A stretch of 8,231 bases of DNA, taken from Spirochaetaceae bacterium. GTDB taxonomy: Bacteria; Spirochaetota; Spirochaetia; Treponematales; Breznakiellaceae. The notes below the pieces were generated by a model. It saw nothing but the letters and a program-made list of their open reading frames with translations. It made no database searches and had not been told where the DNA came from. Of the stretch, positions 1 through 6,800 are shown in pieces. The position numbers were made by a program, and so were the translations under genes. The stretch covers positions 1-8,231 of the forward strand of contig JAITAM010000097.1 in NCBI GenBank assembly GCA_031284085.1, given 5' to 3'. The number at the start of each line of letters is the position of its first letter. Within the stretch, counting starts at the first letter, position 1.

Positions 1-211
1 CCTGCCAGCGGGCTTCAATGTTACGTCTCTGGTATCAAAGGCGGAGTACGGCTTTTTGCCTGATAGGAGCGGGAAGAAGTCTGACCCTTTCTCCCTGAGC
101 CTATGGTTTCGGCCTGTCAGATCCTACGGCTTGACTCTTTGGGTTTAGAGGTCTGACCTGTTTGGGCAACCCTTTGGGCTAGGAGGAGAACTTCCACCGC
201 GTAGTGTGGAG
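1..211 (+). repeat. Intergenic repeat block, copy 1 (short form)
   Basis: This block recurs at 255-603. Positions 1-98 match 255-352 without a difference, and 121-211 match 513-603 with one difference (A190 versus G582). Copy 1 holds a single 23-bp unit at 98-120 where copy 2 holds seven. Inside it are GTACGGCTTTTTGCC (46-60), the interrupted palindrome AGGTCTGACCT (149-159) and CTTCCACCGCGTAGTG (191-206). The block starts at the window edge and probably extends further left. No coding frame is credible. The near identity suggests a recent duplication or active homogenisation. Confidence 0.93.
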
Positions 212-232
212 AGCTTCCACCGCGTAGTGAAG
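187..232 (+). repeat. Two-unit 23-bp tandem repeat (CTTCCACCGCGTAGTG)
   Basis: Two adjacent 23-bp units at 187-209 and 210-232 share the core CTTCCACCGCGTAGTG. Copy 2 of the surrounding block has only one such unit (579-601), so unit number already differs between the two copies. Each full unit can fold weakly, TCCAC pairing with GTGGA. The unit length equals that of the unrelated arrays at 352-512 and 2857-3033. Confidence 0.8.
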
Positions 233-254
233 GCTATGAAGGCTGGAGGTCTGA

Positions 255-603
255 CCTGCCAGCGGGCTTCAATGTTACGTCTCTGGTATCAAAGGCGGAG
301 TACGGCTTTTTGCCTGATAGGAGCGGGAAGAAGTCTGACCCTTTCTCCCTGATCCTATGGTTTCGGCCTGTCAGATCCTATGGCTTCGGCCTGTCAGATC
401 CTATGGCTTCGGCCTGTCAGATCCTATGGTTTCGGCTTGTCATATCCTATGGTTTCGGCTTGTCATATCCTATGGTTTCGGCCTGTCATATCCTACGGTT
501 TCGGCTTGTCAGATCCTACGGCTTGACTCTTTGGGTTTAGAGGTCTGACCTGTTTGGGCAACCCTTTGGGCTAGGAGGAGAGCTTCCACCGCGTAGTGTG
601 GAG
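255..603 (+). repeat. Intergenic repeat block, copy 2 (expanded form)
   Basis: This is the second copy of the block at 1-211. The offset between copies is 254 bp before the tandem array and 392 bp after it. The difference of 138 bp is exactly six extra 23-bp units. It contains GTACGGCTTTTTGCC at 300-314 and AGGTCTGACCT at 541-551. A further GGTCAGACC at 613-621 lies just beyond it, about 12 bp from the uvrB stop codon, so repeat DNA reaches almost to the gene's 3' end. I see no convincing rho-independent terminator for uvrB in it. Confidence 0.93.
352..524 (+). repeat. 23-bp tandem array, seven units plus a partial
   Basis: Seven complete 23-bp units start at 352, 375, 398, 421, 444, 467 and 490, with a truncated eighth from 513. 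Each begins ATCCTAYGG, continues YTTCGGC and ends in YTGTCAG or YTGTCAT. Units differ by only a few substitutions: the TCAT endings occupy three adjacent units and the CTTCGG variant two adjacent units, as expected from slippage or unequal exchange. Because 23 is not a multiple of three, the open frames across it read one repeat in shifting frames and are not genes. Confidence 0.95.
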
Positions 604-633
604 ACCTCGAAGGGTCAGACCTCGGATATGTTT

Positions 634-2610
634 TTATTGTAATGTATGCAGTATGTCCCGTATTGCAGCAGCTTGTTCAAATTCAAGACGGTCGGCATGA
701 TCACGCATCTGTAATTCCAAAGCGGCGATGAGCTTCTTGCGTTCCGAAGGGACATTCACATCGTGCGCTTTTCTCAAGACTTCCACAGAGGAAAGCGCAG
801 CTTCTTTCTCTTCTTCGATGCGGCGGCTTAAAATCACCTCAACCGCTTTTTTCACCGTGGTCGGCGTGATGCCGTGCGCCTCGTTATAAGCCGTCTGTAT
901 ATGGCGGCGGCGCTCCGTTTCGGCAATAGCCTTTCGCATAGCGTCGCTTTCACGGTCGGCGTACATAATCACTTTACCGGCGGCGTTTCGTGCAGCCCGC
1001 CCTATAATTTGAACAAGGCTGGTCAAGGAACGCAGAAACCCAACTTTGTCGGCATCAAGTATGGCAATAAAGGACACTTCAGGCAGGTCTATACCTTCCC
1101 GCAGGAGGTTAATACCCACGAGGACATCAAAGACGCCCTGTCTGAGCTGGGTCAAAATCTCTACCCGTTCTATGGTTTCAACCTCGCTATGAATGTAGCG
1201 CACCTTCAAGCCAAGACCTGAAAGGTAATCGGTCAAATCCTCAGCCATCTTCTTTGTCAAAGTCAGAATGAGGCTCCGCTCTCCTAATGCGATGCGGCGG
1301 CAAAGTTCCGCATAAATATCTTCCATCTGCCCTTCGCTCGAATGCACTTCAATAATCGGGTCTAAAAGGCCGGTCGGTCTTATAATTTGTTCGACAACCC
1401 GTGATGATTGGGCAATTTCGGTCTGATTCGGTGTAGCAGATACATAAATAGTTTTATCCAGTCTGAGTGCAAACTCATCAAAGCGCAGAGGGCGGTTGTC
1501 GAAGGCGCAGGGGAGGCGGAAGCCGTATTCGACAAGGCTTGTCTTGCGTGAGTGGTCGCCTGCGTACATCGCACCGATTTGCGGCAGAGTAACGTGGCTT
1601 TCGTCAATAAAGGTGAGGTGCTTTTGCGGGAAGTAACTGACCAAGGTATCAGGAGGATCGCCGGGCTTTCGTCCTGCAAGAATTGCCGAGTAGTTTTCAA
1701 TGCCGGCGCAGTAACCGACTTCACGAAGCATCTCAATGTCATATTCAACACGGGTTTTAAGGCGCTCCGCCTCCAGCACTCTATCGCTGCTTTTTAACAG
1801 TTCATACCGACTCTTCAATTCCGCCTGAATTGTTTCCAAAGCGGCGTTAATTACCGCATAAGGCAGGACAAACTGTTTTGCCGGATAGATAAAGGTGCGA
1901 TCCAGCTCCTCTAAGAATGCGCCTGAAATGGGATTAAAACGGCGCAGGCGTATCACCTCATCCCAATCAAGGTCTATGCGGTAGGCTTCTTCCATATACG
2001 AAGGATAGATTTCAAGCGTATCCCCACGGCGGCGGAAGCGGCCGCGCTCAAGAACCGCATCATTGCGCTCGTATTGCAGCTCTACAAAGCGGCGCACAAG
2101 TGCATCGACATCAAGCCGTTCGCCGCGCCTGATATTCACGGTCATAGACCGGTAGGTTTCAGGTGTAGCAAGTCCGTAGATGCACGAGACCGTAGCTACA
2201 ATGATCACATCCTCTCGTTCCATGAGAGACCTTGTTGCAGAAAGGCGTAGTCTATCAATTTCTTCGTTAATTGAAGCGTCTTTCTCAATGTACAAATCGC
2301 GTGAGGGTACATAAGCCTCCGGCTGGTAATAATCGTAGTAGGACACAAAGTACTCGACTGCATTATGGGGAAAGAAGCTCTTAAACTCCCGAAAGAGCTG
2401 TGCGGCAAGGGTTTTATTGTGGCTTATAACGAGGGTCGGCATTTGCACAGCTTCGATAATTTTCGCCATAGTGAAAGTTTTGCCTGATCCGGTAACTCCC
2501 TGCAAGGTCTGAAACTGAAAGCCTGCCTGTATGCCGTCCACAAGCGCCTCAATAGCCTGTTCTTGATCTCCTGCCGGTTCAAAAGATGATACAACTTCAA
2601 ATGCACGCAT
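634..2610 (-). CDS. uvrB: UvrABC excinuclease subunit B (UvrB)
   Basis: UvrB is the cytoplasmic damage-verification subunit of nucleotide excision repair: UvrA loads it at a lesion and it then recruits UvrC for dual incision. The 658-residue product has usual family length and order. Walker A GVTGSGKT is at 38-45. The beta-hairpin YYDYYQPEAYVP (about 91-102) carries the tyrosines that probe the damaged strand. DESH (336-339) is the Walker B motif. SATPNQTE is at about 391-398, QIIGRAARN (about 534-542) is helicase motif VI, and a C-terminal UVR domain (about 623-654) binds UvrC/UvrA. I chose ATG at 2610 because MRAFEVVSSFEPAGDQ aligns with known UvrB starts and puts the Walker lysine at 44, one before E. 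coli K45. The upstream GTG at 2652 would add 14 atypical residues. No Shine-Dalgarno precedes either start. It is divergent from addA and no key residue is missing. Confidence 0.97.
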   Translation of the reverse strand: MRAFEVVSSFEPAGDQEQAIEALVDGIQAGFQFQTLQGVTGSGKTFTMAKIIEAVQMPTLVISHNKTLAAQLFREFKSFFPHNAVEYFVSYYDYYQPEAYVPSRDLYIEKDASINEEIDRLRLSATRSLMEREDVIIVATVSCIYGLATPETYRSMTVNIRRGERLDVDALVRRFVELQYERNDAVLERGRFRRRGDTLEIYPSYMEEAYRIDLDWDEVIRLRRFNPISGAFLEELDRTFIYPAKQFVLPYAVINAALETIQAELKSRYELLKSSDRVLEAERLKTRVEYDIEMLREVGYCAGIENYSAILAGRKPGDPPDTLVSYFPQKHLTFIDESHVTLPQIGAMYAGDHSRKTSLVEYGFRLPCAFDNRPLRFDEFALRLDKTIYVSATPNQTEIAQSSRVVEQIIRPTGLLDPIIEVHSSEGQMEDIYAELCRRIALGERSLILTLTKKMAEDLTDYLSGLGLKVRYIHSEVETIERVEILTQLRQGVFDVLVGINLLREGIDLPEVSFIAILDADKVGFLRSLTSLVQIIGRAARNAAGKVIMYADRESDAMRKAIAETERRRHIQTAYNEAHGITPTTVKKAVEVILSRRIEEEKEAALSSVEVLRKAHDVNVPSERKKLIAALELQMRDHADRLEFEQAAAIRDILHTLQ

Positions 2611-2617
2611 AGAAAAG

Positions 2618-2623
2618 AGTATA
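2618..2623 (-). promoter_or_regulatory. Candidate uvrB -10 element
   Basis: Read on the minus strand, TATACT (5 of 6 to TATAAT) lies seven bases before the chosen uvrB ATG at 2610. A transcript from it would start at or next to the ATG, so the mRNA would be leaderless or nearly so. No good -35 is visible at 16-18 bp, where the bases are TGGCCT or similar. No SOS-type (LexA) box is recognisable. If the promoter is real, the GTG at 2652 lies upstream of it and cannot be the start. Confidence 0.35.
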
Positions 2624-2666
2624 CTGAAAAAAGAAGAAACAGGCCAGTCCACGCCGGCGTATTTCT

Positions 2667-2745
2667 AACAGCCGCAGGCTGTTTCAAAGCAGGCATAGCC
2701 TGTTTCAAAGGTTGTTGTAACGGGAGAGGCGTACGGCTTTTTGCC
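2667..2745 (+). repeat. Hairpin/GTACGGCTTTTTGCC module, + orientation, copy a
   Basis: The module opens with the hairpin AACAGCC-GCA-GGCTGTT (2667-2683), then a partly duplicated CTGTTTCAAAG segment and GGTTGTTGTAACGGGAG, and ends in GTACGGCTTTTTGCC (2731-2745). It is the reverse complement of the modules at 3319-3376, 3569-3626 and 3713-3771, apart from the extra internal duplication of about 21 bp. It lies directly upstream of uvrB and, read in uvrB's direction, is in the GGCAAAAAGCC sense. Confidence 0.88.
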
Positions 2746-2760
2746 TGCAAGGAGCGGGAT

Positions 2761-2809
2761 AGGCTGTTTCAAAGGTTGCTGTATCAAAGATTGCGTACGG
2801 CTTTTTGCC
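2761..2809 (+). repeat. GTACGGCTTTTTGCC module, + orientation, copy b
   Basis: This shorter relative of the 2667-2745 module starts AGGCTGTTTCAAAGG and ends in GTACGGCTTTTTGCC (2795-2809). The GCCGCAG half of the hairpin is absent. The centre, GCTGTATCAAAGATTGC, has diverged from the GTTGTWWCGGGAG form of the others. Between copies a and b is GCAAGGAGCGGGATA, which resembles GATAGGAGCGGGAAG in the left blocks, so the order of sub-elements is shared with 46-75. Confidence 0.85.
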
Positions 2810-2856
2810 CGCCAGCAGCGGGGCAGAGGACACAAGCCAGCGGGACATTCCAGCGT

Positions 2857-3033
2857 CCAGAATAAGCTTCACACCTAGTCCAGAATAAGACCCATGTCTA
2901 GCCTAGAATAATGTCCACACCTAGTCCAGAATAAGACCCACACCCAGCCTAGAATAAGCTTCACACCTAGTCCAGAATAAGACTCACACCTAGCCTAGAA
3001 TAAGAATCACGTCTAGCTTAGAATAAGACTCAG
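2857..3033 (+). repeat. 23-bp tandem array (YYAGAATAAG units), seven plus a partial
   Basis: Seven contiguous 23-bp units start at 2857, 2880, 2903, 2926, 2949, 2972 and 2995, with a partial from 3018. The consensus is YYAGAATAAG followed by a variable ACYCACAC and then CTAGY. Units beginning CC and ending AGC alternate with units beginning CT and ending AGT from about 2903 to 2994, giving a 46-bp higher-order period. The sequence is unrelated to the 352-512 array although the unit length is identical. There are no spacers, so this is not CRISPR. Confidence 0.95.
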
Positions 3034-3081
3034 CAGACCGGGGAATACAAGGTTGCAGTAAAGGATTTCGAGAAGCACTGT

Positions 3082-3101
3082 CTGCCCATCTTATTGGGCA
3101 G
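3082..3101. other. Perfect 7-bp hairpin in the unique stretch between arrays
   Basis: CTGCCCA (3082-3088) and TGGGCAG (3095-3101) pair around a six-base loop. No T-run follows on either strand, so it is not a standard terminator. It sits in the only non-repetitive part of this intergenic region (about 3034-3106), between the 23-bp array and the GGTCAGACC array. I can assign no function. Confidence 0.4.
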
Positions 3102-3106
3102 GAAGG

Positions 3107-3304
3107 GGTCAGACCTCTAACCCAGAAACAGGTCAGACCTCTGGCCCAGAATCAGGTCAGACCTCCGACCCAGAAAACAGGTCAGACCTCCGACCCAAAC
3201 AGGTCAGACCTCCAACCCAAAAGCAGGTCAGACTTCTAACCCAAAGGGGTCAGACCTCTAACCCAAAAGCAGGTCAGACCTCCGACCCAAAAGCAGGTCA
3301 GACC
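3107..3304 (+). repeat. Tandem array of GGTCAGACC-CTAACCCA units
   Basis: Eight units begin at 3107, 3131, 3155, 3180, 3202, 3226, 3248 and 3272; a ninth start at 3296 merges into the next module. Units are 22-25 bp: GGTCAGACC, then TCYRACCCA, then an A-rich tail (GAAACA, AAAGCA). Length varies almost only in the tail, while the interrupted palindrome GGTC-A-GACC is kept in seven of the eight (3226 reads GGTCAGACT). The plus strand is strongly A+C rich. The same unit appears inverted as TAGAGGTCTGACC in the left blocks. A conserved palindrome with a variable spacer is compatible with a protein-binding site, but that is inference. Confidence 0.93.
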
Positions 3305-3397
3305 TAGACTGCTTCTTTCAGGCAAAAAGCCGTACACTTATCCCGATACAACAACCTTTGAAACAGCCTGCGGCTGAGACCTCTAACCCAGAAACAG
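3296..3397 (+). repeat. About 102-bp module, - orientation of the family, copy 1
   Basis: The same sequence recurs at 3546-3647, exactly 250 bp away, with about three mismatches over 102 bp. Order: GGTCAGACCTAGA, TGCTTCTTTCA, GGCAAAAAGCCGTAC (3321-3335), CCCGATACAACAA, CTTTGAAA, the hairpin CAGCC-TGC-GGCTG (3364-3376), then GAGACCTCTAACCCAGAAACA. The inner 3319-3376 is the reverse complement of the module upstream of uvrB at 2667-2745. Confidence 0.93.
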
Positions 3398-3450
3398 GTC
3401 AGACCTCTAACCCAAATCAGGTCAGACCTCAGACCGCAGCCAGCTCCTAA

Positions 3451-3534
3451 TGGCCTGCCATAATATCTTTCTGGCCTGCCATAACATTTTCATGGCCTGC
3501 CAAAATGTTTTCATGGCCTGCCAAAATGTTTTCA
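3451..3534 (+). repeat. 21-bp tandem array (TGGCCTGCC), four units
   Basis: Four exact 21-bp units start at 3451, 3472, 3493 and 3514. Each begins TGGCCTGCCA and ends in an AT-rich half such as TAACATTTTCA or AAATGTTTTCA. The last two units are identical and the first is the most diverged, suggesting growth toward the 3' end. The array lies between the two 102-bp modules. A length of 21 would allow an open frame, but there is no start signal or flanking coding sequence. Confidence 0.93.
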
Positions 3535-3545
3535 ACCCAAAAACA

Positions 3546-3647
3546 GGTCAGACCTAGATTGCTTCTTTCAGGCAAAAAGCCGTACACTTCTCCCGATACA
3601 ACAATCTTTGAAACAGCCTGCGGCTGAGACCTCTAACCCAGAAACAG
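3546..3647 (+). repeat. About 102-bp module, - orientation of the family, copy 2
   Basis: This is a near-identical copy of 3296-3397, differing at C/T in GAYTGC, A/C in ACTTMTCCC and C/T in CAAYCTTTG. It includes GGCAAAAAGCCGTAC at 3571-3585 and the CAGCC-TGC-GGCTG hairpin at 3614-3626. It ends in GATCAGACC, a one-base variant of the GGTCAGACC palindrome. Confidence 0.93.
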
Positions 3648-3842
3648 ATCAGACCTCCAACCCCAAAAGCAGGTCAGACCTCCAACCCAGAAACAGGCCG
3701 TGCCTGCTATCAGGCAAAAAGCCGTACACCTCTCCCGATACAGCAACCTCTAAAACAGCCTGCGGCTGAGACCTCCGACCCAAAACAGGTCAGACCTCTA
3801 AGCCAGAAACAAAACAGGCTGGCCTGCTGGACGGCTTCCTTT
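3648..3842 (+). repeat. Third, more diverged module plus GGTCAGACC copies
   Basis: The stretch holds exact GGTCAGACC at 3672-3680 and 3788-3796. It also has a third module with GGCAAAAAGCCGTAC (3713-3727), CTCTCCCGATACAGCAACC and the hairpin CAGCC-TGC-GGCTG followed by GAGACCTCC. It lacks the TGCTTCTTTCA lead of copies 1 and 2, where GGCCGTGCCTGCTAT stands instead. Repeat-derived sequence ends about 35 bp before the addA ATG, so any -35 region for addA lies at the edge of the repeats. Confidence 0.85.
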
Positions 3843-3861
3843 TTTGGTGTCCATTGATTAA

Positions 3862-3867
3862 GATAAT
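3862..3867 (+). promoter_or_regulatory. Candidate addA -10 element
   Basis: GATAAT (5 of 6 to TATAAT) ends eight bases before the addA ATG at 3876, so transcription from it would begin at or within a few bases of the start codon. There is no clear -35 (T-run at 3840-3845) and no Shine-Dalgarno. The segment shares ATACTCT with the corresponding uvrB region. Confidence 0.35.
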
Positions 3868-3875
3868 ACTCTATT

Positions 3876-6800
3876 ATGCAGCTCGATACTGATCAATTTG
3901 CGGTCTACAATACCGATTGTAACGCCGTTATATCCGCAGGCGCAGGCTCCGGAAAGACAACCGTACTGACCGAACGCTATATCCGCCTTATCATCGAAAA
4001 AGGTTTCGATACTAGTGAAGTCTTGGCTTTGACTTTTACCCGCAAAGCAACAACAGAAATGTACGCTCGTATATACAAAAAACTTTCGGAATCGCAATCA
4101 AAATATCCGCAAGCCGCTGAACAACTCCTCCACTTTGACCAAGCTCGTATAGCAACCCTCGACTCGTTTTGCAATACCATAGTTAAAGGCGCAGCCTATC
4201 AGTTCGGTATCTCAGGCGATTTTCGGGTTGACGATCGTGAAGTATATACAAGCGCCAAAGAAGCCGCCCTTGCCCTTGTCATGCAGCACCGGCATACCGA
4301 GAGCGTCCGTACTATGGTGGCAAGCCGAAGTTTTGAGACCGTAGTAAACAAATTGTTCGCCGGTATCGGTATGCACGTATGCAGCTTGGTACGCAAAGGC
4401 GCTTTCGCCGAAAAGGCTCAAAAGCAAGTGGAACTCTTAAAGCAAAGAGTTCCGCCCGTTCTTGAACGGATGGACAGTTTATGCCGAATGATACTGGCGG
4501 TCGATGATGCCGACTGCTCAAACGACTCAAGCAGGAAGGTTAAAGCCGCCATCAAGTCCATTTATCCTCTGCCGTCTGAACATGATGATGCGCAGACGCT
4601 CTTTAAGCTCGCACAATCCTTTGTTGATCGTCCAAGCCTTTACGTTCTTAACGGTGTTTCCCAAATTAAAAAAGAATGCCTGCAAGAGTTAAAGGGAGCT
4701 GCAACCGAGCTTAAAAATCAGGCCGCGCCTGAGCTTAAAGTGCTTGCCTCTATGCTTAGATTCCAAGAGGACATACTCAGCGTGGGCGCTATTCTTGATG
4801 AGTATGAAGCGCTTTTTCTCAACAGCAAGCGCCAAAAAGCGGTCTTGAGCTTCCATGATTTAACGGAACTTGCCATTGAAATCTTGAGAAACGACCTCAA
4901 CCTGCGTAATTATTACAAGCAGCACATCAAGGCAATCATGATAGACGAGTTCCAAGATAATAACAGGCTTCAGAAAGAGCTTTTATACTTGCTTGCGGAG
5001 CGCCTTGATACCGGAACCGCCTGTGTACAACCGGGCGCCGCGGATATAGAGCCGGATAAGCTCTTTTTTGTCGGCGACGAAAAGCAGTCTATTTACCGGT
5101 TCCGCGGGGCGGACGTGTCCGTGTTCCGCAACCTGTCCCACGAACTTAATAATCCGCTCTCGCTTAGCACAAATTACCGTTCAAACCCCGCGCTGGTGGC
5201 GTTTTACAATGCTCTTTTCCCTGGTGTTTTCGGTACGCCTACAAAAGATTTTGAAGCTGCATTCTGCGCCATGAAGCCTGCGCCGGATAAGAAGCTCGAT
5301 CCTGATGCGATGCCGGTGGAGATATACATTCAAGAGACCGAGTCGGAGGAAAAAGGAAATGGTGAGGACTCGGAGGAAGAGCCGGTAGCAGCGCAGGAAG
5401 CAGAAGCTTTTGCCGTTGCACGCCGAATTATAGCAGGGCTTGCCGCTAAGGAATTTAGCCTTGGGGATCTGGCAATACTCTTTCGTAAGACAACCCATCA
5501 GAACACGTACGAAAGGCTCTTCCGCCGCATCGGCATACCTTTTGACGCGGCCGACCCTCGCGGTATCTTTGCCGAAGGACCGGCTAACGATATTTATGCG
5601 CTGCTGCGCCTCTCCCTTTTTCCTCAAGACCGCAATGCCTACGCTACGGTACTGCGTTCCCCCTTTGTGAATCTGTCCGACACAACATTTTTTAGCATTA
5701 TGCTCGATACTTGCGCCGATGTCTTTCCCGATAACCCTGATATGCGCTGGTTTGCTTCCCCAAAGGACCATGAGCGCTATCTGCAAGGCGCCGATACCTT
5801 CAATCAGCTCAAAGGCAAGATAGACCTGCAGGGCATTGCGCCGACTATGGCGTATTTGTGGTATGAAACCGGCTATCGCACCGCGCTTTTGTACAATAAA
5901 AAATACCGGCACAACAGCGAACACTTTGAGCATATCTACCGCCTTGCCCTTGACGCCGATATGCGGCGGATGAACATGGCGGCTTTTTTGGATGAGCTGG
6001 CGCCGCTTATGGGCAGCACGGATAAAGTCGACGGCGGCGAGGTAACGGATCAGAGCGATCGGGTTCGTTTCCTCACCGTGCATAAAAGCAAAGGCCTTGA
6101 GTTCAAGGTTGTTGTGCTTGCCAACGCAGGCTACAGCGGCAAGAGTGAGCGTAACGATCTGCCTTACTATGTCGATCCGGACTATGGAGTAACGATCAAC
6201 TTCAAGATGGATACGGAAACGCACGAGCAGAGTCTGAATTACTTCTATGAACAAAACAGAAAGCAGCTTTCCCTGCAGGAGCAGGCGGAGGTGAAGCGGC
6301 TTTTCTATGTGGCTGCAACACGGGCTAAGGAGAAGCTTCTCATTTTCAGCACGTACAAACTCACAAAGGCTATGAAAGAAAAGTTGGAGGGGAAGAGCGG
6401 CACAGAAAGACTTGAGGCGCTCATCAACACGCCGCGCCTTTATGCAGACGGTTGGAGAAAAGGACAGCGGCGCACCGATACCTTCCTAGACCTTTTGTCC
6501 TGCGGCTTTGCCTGCGCCGCCATTCCGCACTGCAAACTGCTCTCTTTTTCCTGCCCTTCCGTGCATGAGCAGGAACGGTATATACAAAACCTCCATTCCC
6601 AGTTTGTACAGCTTACCGGCGTGGAATCAGCGGACGATGTTCCAGAATGGTTTTACGCCCTTCCTCAAGCGCAAGAGAAGCAGCGCCATAGTATTCAGAT
6701 ATTTAATCCCAGCGAGCTTGATACCGCCCCCGACACGGAGGGGCTGCTGCTGCCGTCATTCGATTGCGATCCGCTGCTTGCGGACGGCACAGACCCGTCG

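Noticed and set aside
310..548. Small open frames over the 23-bp array
   Set aside because: The peptides are a single 23-bp repeat read through all three frames in turn, with no ribosome site. They are products of the repeat, not genes.
2611..2652. N-terminal extension of UvrB from GTG at 2652
   Set aside because: The 14 extra residues are atypical for UvrB, lack a ribosome site, and would overlap the likely -10 element.
7..2843. AGCGG (the B. subtilis AddAB Chi sequence) occurring seven times on the plus strand in repeats flanking uvrB
   Set aside because: A 5-mer is common by chance, the copies are repeat-linked and not independent, and the Chi sequence of this lineage is unknown.
352..3534. 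CRISPR arrays
   Set aside because: The arrays are contiguous tandem units of 21-25 bp with no unique spacers, and no cas gene is present.
5181..6254. 357-codon open frame antisense to addA
   Set aside because: It is a shadow of the addA reading frame, matches no family I recognise, and lies wholly inside conserved AddA sequence.
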